A DNA stretch of 64,000 nt from Paenibacillus sp. MAHUQ-63 (GCF_028765165.1 NZ_JARADB010000003.1:248001-312000); one strand, 5' to 3'. Counted from the stretch's first letter, positions 1-9,934 are shown. The notes: a model not told the origin generated them from the letters alone. Made by a program: numbers and translations.

Positions 1-192
1 ATGAATCATGCGCTCGTTATACTTCGCCGACCACGTTTCCGGAACGGTCCCCGTTGTCGTCAGGGTCTCCAGGTCGCGCAGCTTGCCGCCGACCATTTTC
101 TCCAGCAGCACGCGCATATACCAGAGCGAGCCCAGCATAATGAGGCTTAAGGCTGCGAAGAAAACGAGCAGCAGAAATAAAATATACGTCAT
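1..192 (-). CDS. Small membrane protein, partial (cut by window start)
   Basis: A reading frame of at least 64 codons starts at 192 and runs off the window without a stop. Its ATG overlaps the stop codon of the upstream ATPase gene as ATGA, and a GGGGGG ribosome binding site lies just before it, so it is translationally coupled to the ABC importer operon. Residues 2-30 form one hydrophobic membrane helix ([19 protein letters not shown]), followed by a charged segment (LLEKMVGGKLRDLE). Placement suggests an accessory membrane protein made with the transporter, but I do not recognise the family and the C-terminus is missing. Confidence 0.7.
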   Translation of the reverse strand, partial: MTYILFLLLVFFAALSLIMLGSLWYMRVLLEKMVGGKLRDLETLTTTGTVPETWSAKYNERMIH

Positions 193-1223
193 ACCGAAGC
201 TGCCCCCCTAAGCGCCAGCTCTCCGGCGAAATGGCAGGCTGCATAGTGGCCGTCCCCAACCTGCTTCATCTCCGGCGCCTTGCTTTTGCAAATATCTTGG
301 GCATAGGCGCATCTCGGATGGAAATAGCAGCCGGAGGGCGGGTTCGCCGGATTGGCTACCTCTCCCTGCAAAATAATCCGGTTCGACTTTTTGCGCGGAT
401 CCGGTACGGGCTTCGCCGAAAGCAGCGCTTCGGTGTACGGATGCTTGGGACTGGCGAACAAATCCTGCGTCGCGGCCGTCTCGACCATTTTGCCGACATA
501 CATCACGCCGACACGGTTCGAAATATGCTGAATAACGCCCAAATCGTGAGAAATAAACAGATAGGACAAGTTCAGCTTCTCCTGCAGATCCTGCAGCAGG
601 TTGATGATTTGAGCTTGAACGGAAACGTCGAGCGCCGATACGGCTTCATCGCAGACGATGAATTTCGGATTCGTTGCGAGCGCCCGGGCAATCCCGATCC
701 GCTGCCGCTGGCCGCCGCTGAATGCATGCGGATACCGCTCGAGATGCCGGCTGTTCAAGCCGACCATCTCCATCAGCTCCGCTACGCGCTCTTTCAGCTC
801 CGCGCCGTGGGCCATGCCATTGCACACGAGCGGCTCGGCAATAATGTTCAACACCGTCATCCGAGGGTTGAGCGAGGAGTACGGATCTTGGAAAATAAGC
901 TGCATATCCCGCCGGATCGCTCTTAATTCCTGACTGCCGAGCTGCAGCACCTCCTGCATCTGGCCCTGACGGTCCCGGAAAAGTACCGAACCGGAAGTCG
1001 GCTCGATCGCCCGCAGGATGCAGCGTCCGAGTGTCGTTTTGCCGCAGCCGGACTCACCGACCAGACCGAAGGTTTCGCCGGGACGGATATAGAATTGGAC
1101 ATCGTCGACAGCTTTGACGTAGCCGGCCGTTTTTTGCAGAAAGCCTTTCTTAATCGGGAAATACTTCCGCATATAGCGAACGTCAAGTATGAGTTCGTCG
1201 GCCTGCACAGATTGCATGCTCAT
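189..1223 (-). CDS. Peptide/oligosaccharide ABC importer ATPase, OppF/DppF type
   Basis: This 344-aa cytoplasmic ATPase energises import through the two permeases encoded upstream. It shows Walker A (GESGCGKTT), the ABC signature ([14 protein letters not shown]), Walker B ([12 protein letters not shown]) and the switch His (LFISHDLG). The C-terminal oligopeptide/dipeptide transporter extension carries a cysteine cluster ([14 protein letters not shown] ... CHF), a known [4Fe-4S] or metal site in OppD/OppF families. It overlaps the preceding OppD-type gene by 4 bp (ATGA) and the following small membrane gene by 4 bp, so the set is one coupled operon. The substrate cannot be read from the ATPase; peptides are the family default, and oligosaccharides are possible given the glycan-rich neighbourhood. 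Confidence 0.93.
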   Translation of the reverse strand: MSMQSVQADELILDVRYMRKYFPIKKGFLQKTAGYVKAVDDVQFYIRPGETFGLVGESGCGKTTLGRCILRAIEPTSGSVLFRDRQGQMQEVLQLGSQELRAIRRDMQLIFQDPYSSLNPRMTVLNIIAEPLVCNGMAHGAELKERVAELMEMVGLNSRHLERYPHAFSGGQRQRIGIARALATNPKFIVCDEAVSALDVSVQAQIINLLQDLQEKLNLSYLFISHDLGVIQHISNRVGVMYVGKMVETAATQDLFASPKHPYTEALLSAKPVPDPRKKSNRIILQGEVANPANPPSGCYFHPRCAYAQDICKSKAPEMKQVGDGHYAACHFAGELALRGAASV

Positions 1224-2248
1224 GAGACCACCTCGGCTTCCTTAAGCTCCGTTTCCACCAATAAACAACGTACTTTATGATCCTTCCTCACTTCGACGAG
1301 CGGGACGTCGGCGACGTTGCATACGCCGTCCACCGCCATTTTGCAGCGGGTATAGAAGCCGCAGCCCTGCGGCAAATTCATCGGGAACGGGACGGTACCT
1401 TCGATCGATTCCAGCCTCTTGCTTTCCCTGCCGACCGCAGGGATGGAATTCAGGAGCGCCTTCGTATACGGATGCTTCGGGTTATGAAATAAAGAGTCTA
1501 CGTCTGTATACTCGACGACCTTGCCGAGGTACATCACCGCCACTTCGTCCGACATCTCCGCGATGACTCCCAGGTCATGCGTAATGAATATGACGGACGT
1601 ATCGTGATTCGCCTTCAAATCATTGATAAGCTGCAGCACCTGTGCCTGAACGGTCACGTCCAGCGCCGTCGTCGGTTCGTCCGCGATAAGAATCGAGGGG
1701 TTGCAGGACAGCGCCATGGCAATCATCGCCCGCTGGCGCATGCCGCCCGAGAGTTGGTGCGGATATTCGTTCAGGCGCTGCTCGGGATTGGACATGCCCA
1801 CCTTCCGCAGAATGTCCAAAGCTAACCGGTGCGCTTCTTGCTTATCTTCGGTCACATGCAGCAGTATCGCTTCCATGATCTGATTGCCGATCGTATGAAT
1901 CGGAGAGAACGCCTTCATCGGCTCCTGGAAAATCATCGCGATCTCGTCGCCCCGGATATCCCGGATGTCCTTGCCTCTCGGATCCAGCTTCACCAAGTCG
2001 ACCGTGCCTTGCCCCCCGCTCCGCTGCAGATTGATTTCCCCCGCTACTTCGCCGGGCTTAGGAACAATGCGCAGCATCGCCTGCGAGGTGACGCTTTTGC
2101 CGCAGCCGCTTTCCCCGACGATCCCGAGCGTCATGCCGCGCTTGATCTGCAGATCGACGCCGTCCACCGCCTTCAGCACGCCTTCGTCCAGATGGAAGTG
2201 AACTTTCACATCCTTCATTTCCAAAATAACGTTATCCCGCTTCTGCAT
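1220..2248 (-). CDS. Peptide/oligosaccharide ABC importer ATPase, OppD/DppD type
   Basis: 342-aa partner ATPase of the importer. Walker A GESGCGKS, signature [15 protein letters not shown], Walker [13 protein letters not shown] and the switch region FITHDLGV are intact, followed by the OppD/DppD C-terminal domain with a CGFYTRC...C cysteine cluster. Start ATG at 2248 follows AGGAGG. It lies 12 bp after the OppC-type permease gene and overlaps the OppF-type gene by 4 bp. Together the two form the heterodimeric motor expected for this importer class. Family assignment is very safe; substrate is not known. Confidence 0.93.
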   Translation of the reverse strand: MQKRDNVILEMKDVKVHFHLDEGVLKAVDGVDLQIKRGMTLGIVGESGCGKSVTSQAMLRIVPKPGEVAGEINLQRSGGQGTVDLVKLDPRGKDIRDIRGDEIAMIFQEPMKAFSPIHTIGNQIMEAILLHVTEDKQEAHRLALDILRKVGMSNPEQRLNEYPHQLSGGMRQRAMIAMALSCNPSILIADEPTTALDVTVQAQVLQLINDLKANHDTSVIFITHDLGVIAEMSDEVAVMYLGKVVEYTDVDSLFHNPKHPYTKALLNSIPAVGRESKRLESIEGTVPFPMNLPQGCGFYTRCKMAVDGVCNVADVPLVEVRKDHKVRCLLVETELKEAEVVS

Positions 2249-2260
2249 GCACGCCGCCTC

Positions 2261-3421
2261 CTATTTGTATGGATCCGCCGCATCGCGCAGTCCGTCCCCA
2301 AGGAAATTGAACATTAACACGGTTACAATAATGAATGCCGCAGGCCATAGCAGCCATGGGTGATGAGCCAGCGTTTCCAGGTTTTGGGCATCCTGCAGCA
2401 GCACGCCCCAGGAGACGACTGGCGCCTGAAGGCCGATGCCGAGGAAGCTTAAGGCAGTCTCGCCGAGAATCGTACCGGGAATCGAAAGCGTCACATTCAC
2501 AATGATGTAGCTGGCGAAGGATGGCAGCAGATGCTTGCGAATGATGCGGAAATCGCTCGCTCCGGCGAGCCTCGCCGCCATGGTGAAATCCTCCTCGCGC
2601 AGGGAGAGGATTTTCCCACGTACGACGCGAGCAAGTCCCGTCCAACCGATGATGGAGAAGATGAGAATCAAACCGAAGTACGTTTGCAGCGCCGACCAAT
2701 CCCTCGGCAAGGCGGCTGTCAGCGCCATCCACAGCGGGATCGTTGGAATACAGATCAGAAGGTCAATGGTACGTTGGATAACCGTATCCGTCACGCCGCC
2801 CAAATAACCGGACAGGCCGCCAAGCACCAGACCCAGCAGTAACGTCACGACGATGCCGAGAAGTCCGAACGACAGCGAGATGCGAGCTCCGTATATAATT
2901 CTGGACAGCAGGTCGTGCCCCAGCTTATCCGTTCCCATCAGGATGAGCGCATCCTTCGGATTCTTCAATCCGAACAAGTGACGGTCCATCGGAATAAGTC
3001 CCCACAGCTTATACGGCTCGCCTTTACTGAAAAAGAAAATCTCAAATTTCTTCGCCGGATCCTCGGAGAACGTCCGCTTAAACGTATTCGGATCGACTTT
3101 CTCGCTCATGCCATAGACGAAGGGCCTGAACTGAAAGCCGGTGTTCGGATCGACGAAATGAATTTTTTGCGGAGCGGCATTTTTATAATCGGAATACCTC
3201 GTCTCCTGAAGAGCCGGCGCCAGAAACTCGCAGAAAACCGCCACCAAATAGAACAGAATCAGCACAATCGCTGAGAAAACAGCCATTTTGTGCTTGATGA
3301 ATTTCCACCACATCAGCTGCCACTGAGAAGCTACCTCGTACTGGCTGTCGGCTCCGATATTGCTTCCCCGCTTCGCTTTCGTTCGGCGAAGCCGATTCGC
3401 AATCGTCGTTATGGCACTCAT
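2261..3421 (-). CDS. Peptide/oligosaccharide ABC importer permease, OppC/DppC type
   Basis: 386-aa inner-membrane permease. An N-terminal OppC_N segment with one helix (about residues 47-68) precedes a roughly 100-residue periplasm-facing insertion (about 70-175) and then the BPD_transp_1 core with five helices. The EAA-type loop (EEDFTMAARLAGASDFRIIRKHLLPS) contacts the ATPases. Its ATG overlaps the stop of the upstream permease as ATGA. It is longer than the usual ~300 aa because of the insertion, which is seen in many permeases paired with ~650-aa solute-binding proteins, so an oligosaccharide substrate is a reasonable alternative to peptides. Confidence 0.9.
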   Translation of the reverse strand: MSAITTIANRLRRTKAKRGSNIGADSQYEVASQWQLMWWKFIKHKMAVFSAIVLILFYLVAVFCEFLAPALQETRYSDYKNAAPQKIHFVDPNTGFQFRPFVYGMSEKVDPNTFKRTFSEDPAKKFEIFFFSKGEPYKLWGLIPMDRHLFGLKNPKDALILMGTDKLGHDLLSRIIYGARISLSFGLLGIVVTLLLGLVLGGLSGYLGGVTDTVIQRTIDLLICIPTIPLWMALTAALPRDWSALQTYFGLILIFSIIGWTGLARVVRGKILSLREEDFTMAARLAGASDFRIIRKHLLPSFASYIIVNVTLSIPGTILGETALSFLGIGLQAPVVSWGVLLQDAQNLETLAHHPWLLWPAAFIIVTVLMFNFLGDGLRDAADPYK

Positions 3422-4416
3422 TCCCCAACACCCCCGAAGCGAATTCTAGGGTCGACGAACGCCAGCAGAATATCCGACAGCAGCGTCCCGATCACCGTCA
3501 TCACGCTAAGAATTAACAGGAAGCTTCCCGTCAAGTACACGTCCTGGAACATCAAAGCCTTGAGCAGCATCGGGCCCGTCGTTTGCAAGTTAAGCACGAT
3601 GGAGACGATCGCTTCTCCTGAGATAAGCGCCGGCAGCGTCCAGCCGATCGTCGAGATCAATGGGTTGATCGCCAGGCGGACGGGATATTTGAACAACAGC
3701 TTGCCTTCCGGCACCCCTTTGGCTCTGGCGGTGATGACATACTGCTTCGACAGTTCATCCAGCAGCATACCGCGCGTTATTCTGACGAGTGATGCCGTTC
3801 CGGACATCCCGATCACAACAACCGGAATAATAAGCCTTGGCAGCATATTCAATACTTTGTCCATACTCCATGGGGCATCTACGTACTGTGCCGAGAATAA
3901 CCCGGTAATGGATACGCCGGTCTGTGCGAAGATGAAATACACAATGATAAGCGCAATCAGGAATCCGGGCATTGCGAGCCCGATGAAGCCTATAAACGTA
4001 AACACATAGTCAAGTGCCGAATACTGGTGTGTGGCCGAATAAATGCCGATCGGAATCGCAATCAGCCATACGAAAACCAGGCAAATGAGCGATATGATAA
4101 CTGTCAACGCCAATCTTGGACCGATGACCTCTGTCACCGGTTGATTCCACTGAAAGGAACGCCCCAAGTCGCCATGAAGCAAAATATTTTTCATCCAAAT
4201 GATGTACTGAACGATCAATGACTTATCCAGCCCATAAAGCTGCTGCAAATTGATGACCGTACTTTCGGAAACCGCCGATCCTGATTGCTTCAGTGTAGCG
4301 ATGTACTGCGTCAGGAAATCCCCTGGGGGGAGCTGAATAATAACGAAAACGATAATGCTGATAGCAATTAGCAGCGGAATGAGCTGCAGAAGCCGGTAGG
4401 AAATATAATTCAGCAT
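3418..4416 (-). CDS. Peptide/oligosaccharide ABC importer permease, OppB/DppB type
   Basis: 332-aa inner-membrane permease, first of the pair. It has the classical OppB N-terminus (MLNYISYRLLQLIPLLIAISIIVF), six predicted helices and an EAA loop (SKQYVITARAKGVPEGKLLFKYPVR). I chose the ATG at 4416 because GGAGG sits 7 nt upstream and the family N-terminus begins there; an upstream in-frame ATG at 4482 would add 22 unlikely residues. The gene follows the solute-binding protein by about 100 bp and is translationally coupled to the OppC-type permease. Confidence 0.92.
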   Translation of the reverse strand: MLNYISYRLLQLIPLLIAISIIVFVIIQLPPGDFLTQYIATLKQSGSAVSESTVINLQQLYGLDKSLIVQYIIWMKNILLHGDLGRSFQWNQPVTEVIGPRLALTVIISLICLVFVWLIAIPIGIYSATHQYSALDYVFTFIGFIGLAMPGFLIALIIVYFIFAQTGVSITGLFSAQYVDAPWSMDKVLNMLPRLIIPVVVIGMSGTASLVRITRGMLLDELSKQYVITARAKGVPEGKLLFKYPVRLAINPLISTIGWTLPALISGEAIVSIVLNLQTTGPMLLKALMFQDVYLTGSFLLILSVMTVIGTLLSDILLAFVDPRIRFGGVGE

Positions 4417-4516
4417 GTGATTCCTCCTTCCAAAAATGGTCCCTGTCTCCGAACGAACCATGGAGCCCGGAGCGAGCAGCATGCCGCCCTCCGGACTCGC
4501 ATTGATTCACGCCTGT

Positions 4517-6478
4517 TTACTTCCCGAAGAAGAACTGCTCGCCGCTGAAGTTCGCGCCGATTGCGAAGCTCGTGTCATTCGGAATGTTATGCAGCTTCGC
4601 GTTGACAATCAGAGGCTGCTTCACTTCCGATATCGGAATGAAGTAGTACACATTGTCTTTCATCACTTGCTTGATTTCGGCAACCTTCTTCTTGGCATCT
4701 TCCGGATTTGCAGCTGCGGCGTCGTTGATCATTTTGTACAGATCTTTCACGTTAGCCGGCGGCTCTTGACCGTTTTTCCCGCCGGAGGTGCGCCACAGAT
4801 CCCATTGAGCTCCCCAGTATTGCGTACCCCAGTCGCCCATGTACCAGAGCGGCGTATGCGTCCAGATCATTGTAGCTTGAAGCTCGTTGTTCTGATTTCG
4901 CGTCGTCCAGAGCGTTTGGTCGATCGTTTTCATCGTGACGTTCAGGCCGAGCTGTTTCCACATCTCAACGATCAGCTGTGTCAGCGGTACGATATCCGGC
5001 GCTTGCGCACCGACCTCGAACGGAATCGTGAACACCTTGCCGTCCGGTCCGAGACGTTTGCCGTCGGCCCCTTTGGTAAGGCCCATCTCATCGAGCAGTT
5101 TGTTCGCTGCAGCGAGATCGAAAGTCGGATCCTCGATGGCGCCCGGCTTCGCGAAGCCGTAATAAACGGTATCGATGATCTCATTGCGGTTCAGCGCCAG
5201 GCTGAGCGCCTTGCGGAAGCGGACATCCTGCACGACTTTTTGCCAGTTCGGATCATTGAACGTTTGATTGATGAAAATATCGGTCGGCGTTACGTGCATG
5301 TTGGCGAGCAGCGCTTTGTAGCCGTTTTTCTCGTTTTCACGGTAAAGCGGCATTTTGATCAGAGCTGCCGACTCCCGGGAGAAGTCCACTTCGCCGGAAA
5401 TCGTTTTCAGACCAACCATCTCGATATCCTGCACGAGTGTGCTTTGGATGCTGTCGATGTAAGGCAGCTGGTTGCCTGCGGAATCCACTTTGAAGTAGTA
5501 AGGGTTGCGCTCGTAAGTCGTTAACGTTTCGGTCGTCTTGGTCATCATCCATGGGTATAAGACAGGGAATCCGACGGCTTTCTTATTCGCCAGCTCCCAG
5601 TTCGTAATATCTTTGTCGTTGAAAAGGTTGAACCATTCGCCAGGCTGGAAGCCCGCTTCCTTGATCAGCGGTTCAAGCTTATCCAGCGGTGTGTATTTCT
5701 TGTGGAACTGCTTGAGGTAATGTGCGGGACGAATGAGCTCCGTATACCCGCGCCAGCCTTGGATGGCGAAGCGGATCAAGACACCTCCGTACGGGCGGTC
5801 AAAAATCAGCTTGAAGTTATATTCGTCGACCACTTCGAGTTTCATCGGAGCCGCATCGGCTTCCCCGCCGCCACGCAGCCAGACCGGGAAGATCGGTGTC
5901 AATTCCGGATCGTTCAAAATATCCTCTACCGTGAAGCGCACATCTTCCGTCGTCACCGGCTTGCCGTCCGACCATTTCATCCCTTTGCGCATCGTGAACG
6001 TGAACGTTTTCTGGTCGTCGCTCACTTTGTAGTCTTTCAGTACGTTGCCCGTAATTTGGTCCCCGAGAATACCCGGCGTATTGAGCAGCGGTTCGTTGTT
6101 CATGACGAACACGTCGGCATCCCAGTTAGGCGCGGATGTAACCGTTCTCAAAACACCGCCGTACGTACCGATTTCGTACTTCATTTGACTTTCCGGAATT
6201 TCGTTGGTGAGTTTGAAATCGCCAGGCAAACGGTCTTTGACAGGAGGCAGACCCTTGGAGGCCAAGACCGGTGAATCTTTAAACTCCGTCGGCAAAGCTT
6301 GCGTTCCGCCTCCGCCGGCAGGCGCTTTGGTTGGTTCAGGCGCTTTCGTTGCTTCAGCAGTAGCCGCAGGCGCTGGTGTTGTTGATGCAGGACTGCTGTC
6401 TGTACAACCCCCAAGAACAAGCGTCAACATGAGTGCAGAAACCAGGAGTAAAATAATCGACTTCCTCCTTGACTTCAT
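4517..6478 (-). CDS. ABC importer solute-binding lipoprotein, family 5 (SBP_bac_5)
   Basis: 653-aa secreted lipoprotein that captures the substrate. The signal peptide ends in a lipobox (LVLGGC, Cys25), followed by a low-complexity Ala/Pro/Thr linker to about residue 60 and the SBP_bac_5 domain (for example MRKGMKWSDGKPVTTEDVRFTVED). At ~650 aa it is longer than standard OppA (~540), like members that bind oligosaccharides or large peptides. ATG at 6478 is preferred over the in-frame TTG at 6484 because GGAGGG ends right at that TTG but 6 nt before the ATG. First gene of the operon that continues through two permeases and two ATPases. Confidence 0.93.
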   Translation of the reverse strand: MKSRRKSIILLLVSALMLTLVLGGCTDSSPASTTPAPAATAEATKAPEPTKAPAGGGGTQALPTEFKDSPVLASKGLPPVKDRLPGDFKLTNEIPESQMKYEIGTYGGVLRTVTSAPNWDADVFVMNNEPLLNTPGILGDQITGNVLKDYKVSDDQKTFTFTMRKGMKWSDGKPVTTEDVRFTVEDILNDPELTPIFPVWLRGGGEADAAPMKLEVVDEYNFKLIFDRPYGGVLIRFAIQGWRGYTELIRPAHYLKQFHKKYTPLDKLEPLIKEAGFQPGEWFNLFNDKDITNWELANKKAVGFPVLYPWMMTKTTETLTTYERNPYYFKVDSAGNQLPYIDSIQSTLVQDIEMVGLKTISGEVDFSRESAALIKMPLYRENEKNGYKALLANMHVTPTDIFINQTFNDPNWQKVVQDVRFRKALSLALNRNEIIDTVYYGFAKPGAIEDPTFDLAAANKLLDEMGLTKGADGKRLGPDGKVFTIPFEVGAQAPDIVPLTQLIVEMWKQLGLNVTMKTIDQTLWTTRNQNNELQATMIWTHTPLWYMGDWGTQYWGAQWDLWRTSGGKNGQEPPANVKDLYKMINDAAAANPEDAKKKVAEIKQVMKDNVYYFIPISEVKQPLIVNAKLHNIPNDTSFAIGANFSGEQFFFGK

Positions 6479-6529
6479 TTGCAACCCTCCGATTTCCTCA
6501 AAAGTTTTGAGTTTGTGGACTCATCCTCA

Positions 6530-6558
6530 TTGTTATGGCGAAACAGCCAAATAATCAA
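6530..6558 (-). promoter_or_regulatory. Candidate sigma-A promoter of the ABC importer operon
   Basis: On the minus strand TTGATT and TAACAA are separated by exactly 17 nt, about 50 nt before the solute-binding protein start. The -10 element is weak, so this is a prediction only. Confidence 0.4.
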
Positions 6559-6929
6559 CCCAATTTTCTGAATATTCGCGATGTTCACCAATCTCACTAC
6601 TCATTGCTAACATTCGACAAGATCAGCCCAAAAGCACCTCTAGCGCATAAAATGTAATCGCTATCAGGCCCTGTTCGGCACCGTTTGCGTGTTGAAATCC
6701 ACGGGTTGGTACACTACTCGCTTAGGCACAATTGCGCTTAATTCTGTGCATGCCTGCGCAGATCAGACAAAGACAAAGAAAGTACCACAAAGTCAAAAAC
6801 TCCCGGCTAATCCGCTCGCTCAAGCTACTGTTTTGCTTTGGACAACTGCAACTATGTCGCCTTCTTGCACTTCCCCAGCACTGCTCTTAATGGCGCTATT
6901 GCCTCCGTTCGGTTCGCTGCTATGTCGCC

Positions 6930-7300
6930 CTTTCTTATGGACACTATCCCTTCTGCTCAGTTCACCTCAGTGTCGCCGCTCTTCTGGGCATTATCCCCTC
7001 CACTCAGTTCACCTCTGTATCGTTCCTTCTTCTGGAGACTATCCCTTTTCGCTCAGTTCACCTCTGTGTCGCCGCCTCTTCTGGACACTATCCCCTCCGC
7101 TCAGTTCACCTCTATGTCGCCGCCTCTTCTGGCCATTATCCCTTCCGCTCAGTTCACCTCTGTGTCGCCGCTTTCTTCTGGCCATTATCCCTTTCGCTCA
7201 GTTCGCCTCTTCTGGACACTATCCCTTCTGCGCAGTTCACCTCTGTGTCGCCGCTTCTTCTGTACACTATCCCTTCTGCTCAGTTCTCCTAGTTGAGGGG
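6930..7300. repeat. Degenerate 48-bp tandem repeat, about eight copies
   Basis: A core CAGTTCACCT recurs at 6958, 7005, 7054, 7102, 7150, 7199, 7233 and 7281 (last ones slightly mutated), giving steps of 47, 49, 48, 48, 49, 34 and 48 bp; the 34-bp step is an internal deletion. Each unit also carries TGTCGCCGC and TATCCC. Plus-strand frames are open across it only because the unit length is nearly a multiple of three and stop-free; there is no ribosome binding site, so I treat it as non-coding minisatellite DNA. Confidence 0.85.
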
Positions 7301-7503
7301 GATTGTTAATTTAGAAGACATTATTCAATCAGCATAGCTTCCTGACTCAATGGGATAGTGGCTCCATCGCCTTGTCAACCGGTTGCTTCTGTTGCCTTAC
7401 GCCACCTATAGCTACTTTTTTCCAGTTACTTACTTTCTGTGTGACCCGACTTCTTGCTCCCTCTTCGATCTAGGCTCATCACTCTGACGTCTCCCTCTCG
7501 CTC

Positions 7504-7542
7504 TCCTCCTCCTCCTCCTCCTCCTCCTCCTCCTCCTCCTCC
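7504..7542. repeat. (TCC)13 trinucleotide microsatellite
   Basis: Thirteen uninterrupted TCC triplets, inside a pyrimidine-rich stretch (about 7470-7720) of degenerate CTTACTCTTCCT-like motifs. Expected to be length-variable between strains. Confidence 0.95.
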
Positions 7543-8014
7543 TTACTCTTCCTTCCCTCTCCCTTACTCTTCCTTATTCCTCCTTATTTCTCCTTACTCG
7601 CTACTCCCATCTTGTTTCTCTCTTCTTGTTCCTCCTTCTTACTCTTCCTTCTTACTCTTTCTTCTTACTCTTTCTTCGTACTCTGCCTTCGTACTCTTCC
7701 TTCGTACTCTTCCTTACATGTTTCTTACTCCTCTCCTAACGTCGCATCATCTATGTCATATCTCTGCACTTTCCCCGCTCTTCTCATCGACTGCTTCATA
7801 TATCTGCTTACCCCCTCTCAACTCCACACCTATGTCGTATTCCTGCACTTCCCCCCACTTATCTCCTCATCTATGCCATATTTCTACACTTCCCCATATA
7901 CCACTCCTTCTCGCCCAATCTCCCATATCTCAGCTTAACTCCGCATCTGCCCGGGCCGGGCTGACCATGTCCATGACTTTCCAGATTTTACACATCCACA
8001 TCCCCAAAACAGCA

Positions 8015-8045
8015 CAAAAAGCCCGCTCCAAATCGGAGCAGGCTT
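8015..8045 (-). terminator. Rho-independent terminator of the araC gene
   Basis: Minus strand: AAGCCTGCTCC, short loop, GGAGCGGGCTT then a T run. Lies 38 nt after the stop of the AraC gene at 8083. Confidence 0.85.
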
Positions 8046-8082
8046 ATCCCCAGCGGTAATCTGCCGCTTCAAGTTCTTCGGT

Positions 8083-8943
8083 TCACATCTGTTTCCTGAG
8101 CTGCTGCGGCGTCATGCCGATGGACTGTTTGAACAGCCTGAAAAACTGCGTTTTATCCTCATACCCGACGCTGCGCCCGATGGATTCGATCGAATCCTTG
8201 GTCTCCAGCAGCATCCGCTTCGCTTCCCGGAGTCTGACGTCATGGACGTACTCCGTGAACGTAAATCCCAGACATTCCTTGAACATTTTGCTCAAATAAT
8301 ACGGCGAATAAAAGCTTTCCCGCGCTAAGTCGTTAAGCGTGATATGGCCCGCGTAATGCTCTTCGATGTAGGACAACAACTGCGGAAGCATATGATACGC
8401 CGTGCGCAGCTCCGAGTTATGCAGATTGTCCTGCATGCTGCGGAACATCCGCGTCAGCAGCAAAGTCGCATAGCCGTGAAGCATCGCCAGGTAGCCGCTT
8501 TTTTTGCCGCAGTATTCCATGTACATTGTCTCGAGCAGCTGCTCCACTTCAAGCATACACTTGCCCCGAAAGGTGACATGCGGCGACGGATTAGCCAACG
8601 AATCCTTGAATTCTTGAAACAGCTTCAACGGGAGAAAATGGGAAGCGGTTTCAGTCGAATGCAAGTGATGGCTTAGAAATTCCGGGTCGAACAAAATGTT
8701 CATGTACTGCATATTTTTCTGAATTTCGAACGAGTGCCGGTCGCCGACATTCATGAACAAAAAGTCCCCGCGCTGCACGGCGAAAGACTTCCCGTTCACT
8801 TGATGATACCCGGCTCCTTGCCAAATGTAGACCAACTCGATGAAATTATGCGTATGCTCAGGCTCATTGGACTGTTGATGCAGCTTATAAAGCGCGATTT
8901 TCTCAGCTTGCTGGATGAAGTCAACGGATTGGTACATTTTCAT
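8083..8943 (-). CDS. AraC-family transcriptional regulator with cupin sensor domain
   Basis: 286-aa cytoplasmic regulator. Residues about 1-150 form a cupin-like ligand domain (FIELVYIWQGAGYHQVNGK, RGDFLFMNVGDRHSF); the C-terminal ~100 residues hold the double helix-turn-helix of AraC proteins (ITLNDLARESFYSPYYLSKM and SIESIGRSVGYEDKTQFFRLF). Start at 8943 follows GGAG. It is monocistronic with its own terminator and lies beside the PL8/fucosidase locus, so sugar sensing is likely, but its target is not shown by the sequence. Confidence 0.92.
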   Translation of the reverse strand: MKMYQSVDFIQQAEKIALYKLHQQSNEPEHTHNFIELVYIWQGAGYHQVNGKSFAVQRGDFLFMNVGDRHSFEIQKNMQYMNILFDPEFLSHHLHSTETASHFLPLKLFQEFKDSLANPSPHVTFRGKCMLEVEQLLETMYMEYCGKKSGYLAMLHGYATLLLTRMFRSMQDNLHNSELRTAYHMLPQLLSYIEEHYAGHITLNDLARESFYSPYYLSKMFKECLGFTFTEYVHDVRLREAKRMLLETKDSIESIGRSVGYEDKTQFFRLFKQSIGMTPQQLRKQM

Positions 8944-9106
8944 CTGAACAACACTCCATTCATAATGGTCATGTTAGCATCTGTTTGCAAGCGTACCAGC
9001 CTCTTTAGAATATCACACCGTATGTAAAATCGTTAGATGAAGATATGCATAGTCACATTGTCCTAATGCTGTAAACCCGGCTCCGAACGTGTCGAAGTTT
9101 GGGCCG

Positions 9107-9916
9107 CTATTTCCGGTACAGGAACGTCTCTCCAGGCTGGAAAATATGGAATTTCTGCCCGAGGTGCTTCTGGTACAAGCGATCGACGAACGCCGCAATG
9201 CCTTCGCTATTGTTCGGATACATGTCGAAGTGAACGGGCACAACGGTGTCAAACTTCAAATGAGCCGCCAAATCCGCCGCCTCCAAGGCGTTCATATTGC
9301 CGACGACGCCAATCCGGTTGCGGAACAAATCCCGCCCGTTAATCGGCAGGAAGCCCACGTCCACCCGGAAGCCGGACAACGCTTGCACCAAGCCTTCTGT
9401 CAGGAGGGTATCCCCCGCATGATAAATACACAGCTCATCCCAGGTCAGCATGTAGCCCAGAAACTGATCCCAGCCGTCTTCATCCTGTAAGCGCTCTTCG
9501 TGCCATGAAGGAATGGGTTGGATGTCCAGCCCTTCGGCAAACGGCCAACTCTCCTGCACACCGAGCGCCTTCAACCGGTCAGCCGCGATGCCAATCGCCT
9601 CAAGCTGAGAGATGCAGCATTTCGGGGCGCCGAAACGGCAGGCCGGCGATGCCTCCGCGATCGCAAGCAGCGTGCCTGGATCCATATGGTCCAAATGCTC
9701 ATGCGTGATCAGGACCAAATCCACGTCCGTCAACGTCTCAGGTTGGACCGGAGGCGCGTATCTTCGCACCCAGAACCGATCCGGAGGGCCGGTAAGCGCA
9801 TCGACAGAATGCGTCAAATACGGATCGACTGCGATCGTGATGTCGTTTTTCCGCAAAATAACGCCAACTTGTCCGATATATTGGATCGATAATAGTTCAT
9901 TGGAATTTAATTGCAT
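9107..9916 (-). CDS. Metallo-beta-lactamase-fold hydrolase, UlaG-like lactonase
   Basis: 269-aa cytoplasmic enzyme with the metal-binding HxHxDH motif (THEHLDHMD, His72/His74/Asp76/His77), later ligands around HAGD and VPVHFD, and the sequence PINGRD...GNMNALEAADL, which is typical of the L-ascorbate-6-phosphate lactonase UlaG family rather than generic beta-lactamases. Members hydrolyse sugar-acid lactones. Ribosome binding site AAGGAG 7 nt before the ATG. It follows the SMP-30 lactonase gene by 18 bp and is the last gene of the carbohydrate block, implying a lactone intermediate in that pathway. No ascorbate PTS is nearby, so ascorbate itself is not indicated. Confidence 0.82.
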   Translation of the reverse strand: MQLNSNELLSIQYIGQVGVILRKNDITIAVDPYLTHSVDALTGPPDRFWVRRYAPPVQPETLTDVDLVLITHEHLDHMDPGTLLAIAEASPACRFGAPKCCISQLEAIGIAADRLKALGVQESWPFAEGLDIQPIPSWHEERLQDEDGWDQFLGYMLTWDELCIYHAGDTLLTEGLVQALSGFRVDVGFLPINGRDLFRNRIGVVGNMNALEAADLAAHLKFDTVVPVHFDMYPNNSEGIAAFVDRLYQKHLGQKFHIFQPGETFLYRK

Positions 9917-9934
9917 ATGGGTGCTCCTTCATTG

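Larger units (their letters stand above)
6559..8014. other. Long non-coding region between importer operon and araC gene
   Basis: About 1.45 kb without a supportable gene on either strand. It holds the 48-bp tandem repeat, the (TCC)13 tract and a degenerate pyrimidine-rich tail to about 7940. Open frames in it lack ribosome binding sites and have repeat-driven, compositionally biased translations. Confidence 0.7.

Noticed and set aside
6689..7309. Plus-strand open frames over the 48-bp repeats (152 and 206 codons)
   Set aside because: Translation is low-complexity, two frames are open at once and there is no ribosome binding site.
7454..8059. 201-codon frame across the (TCC)13 tract
   Set aside because: Composition is driven by pyrimidine-rich repeats (poly-Pro/Ser); no start signal or domain.
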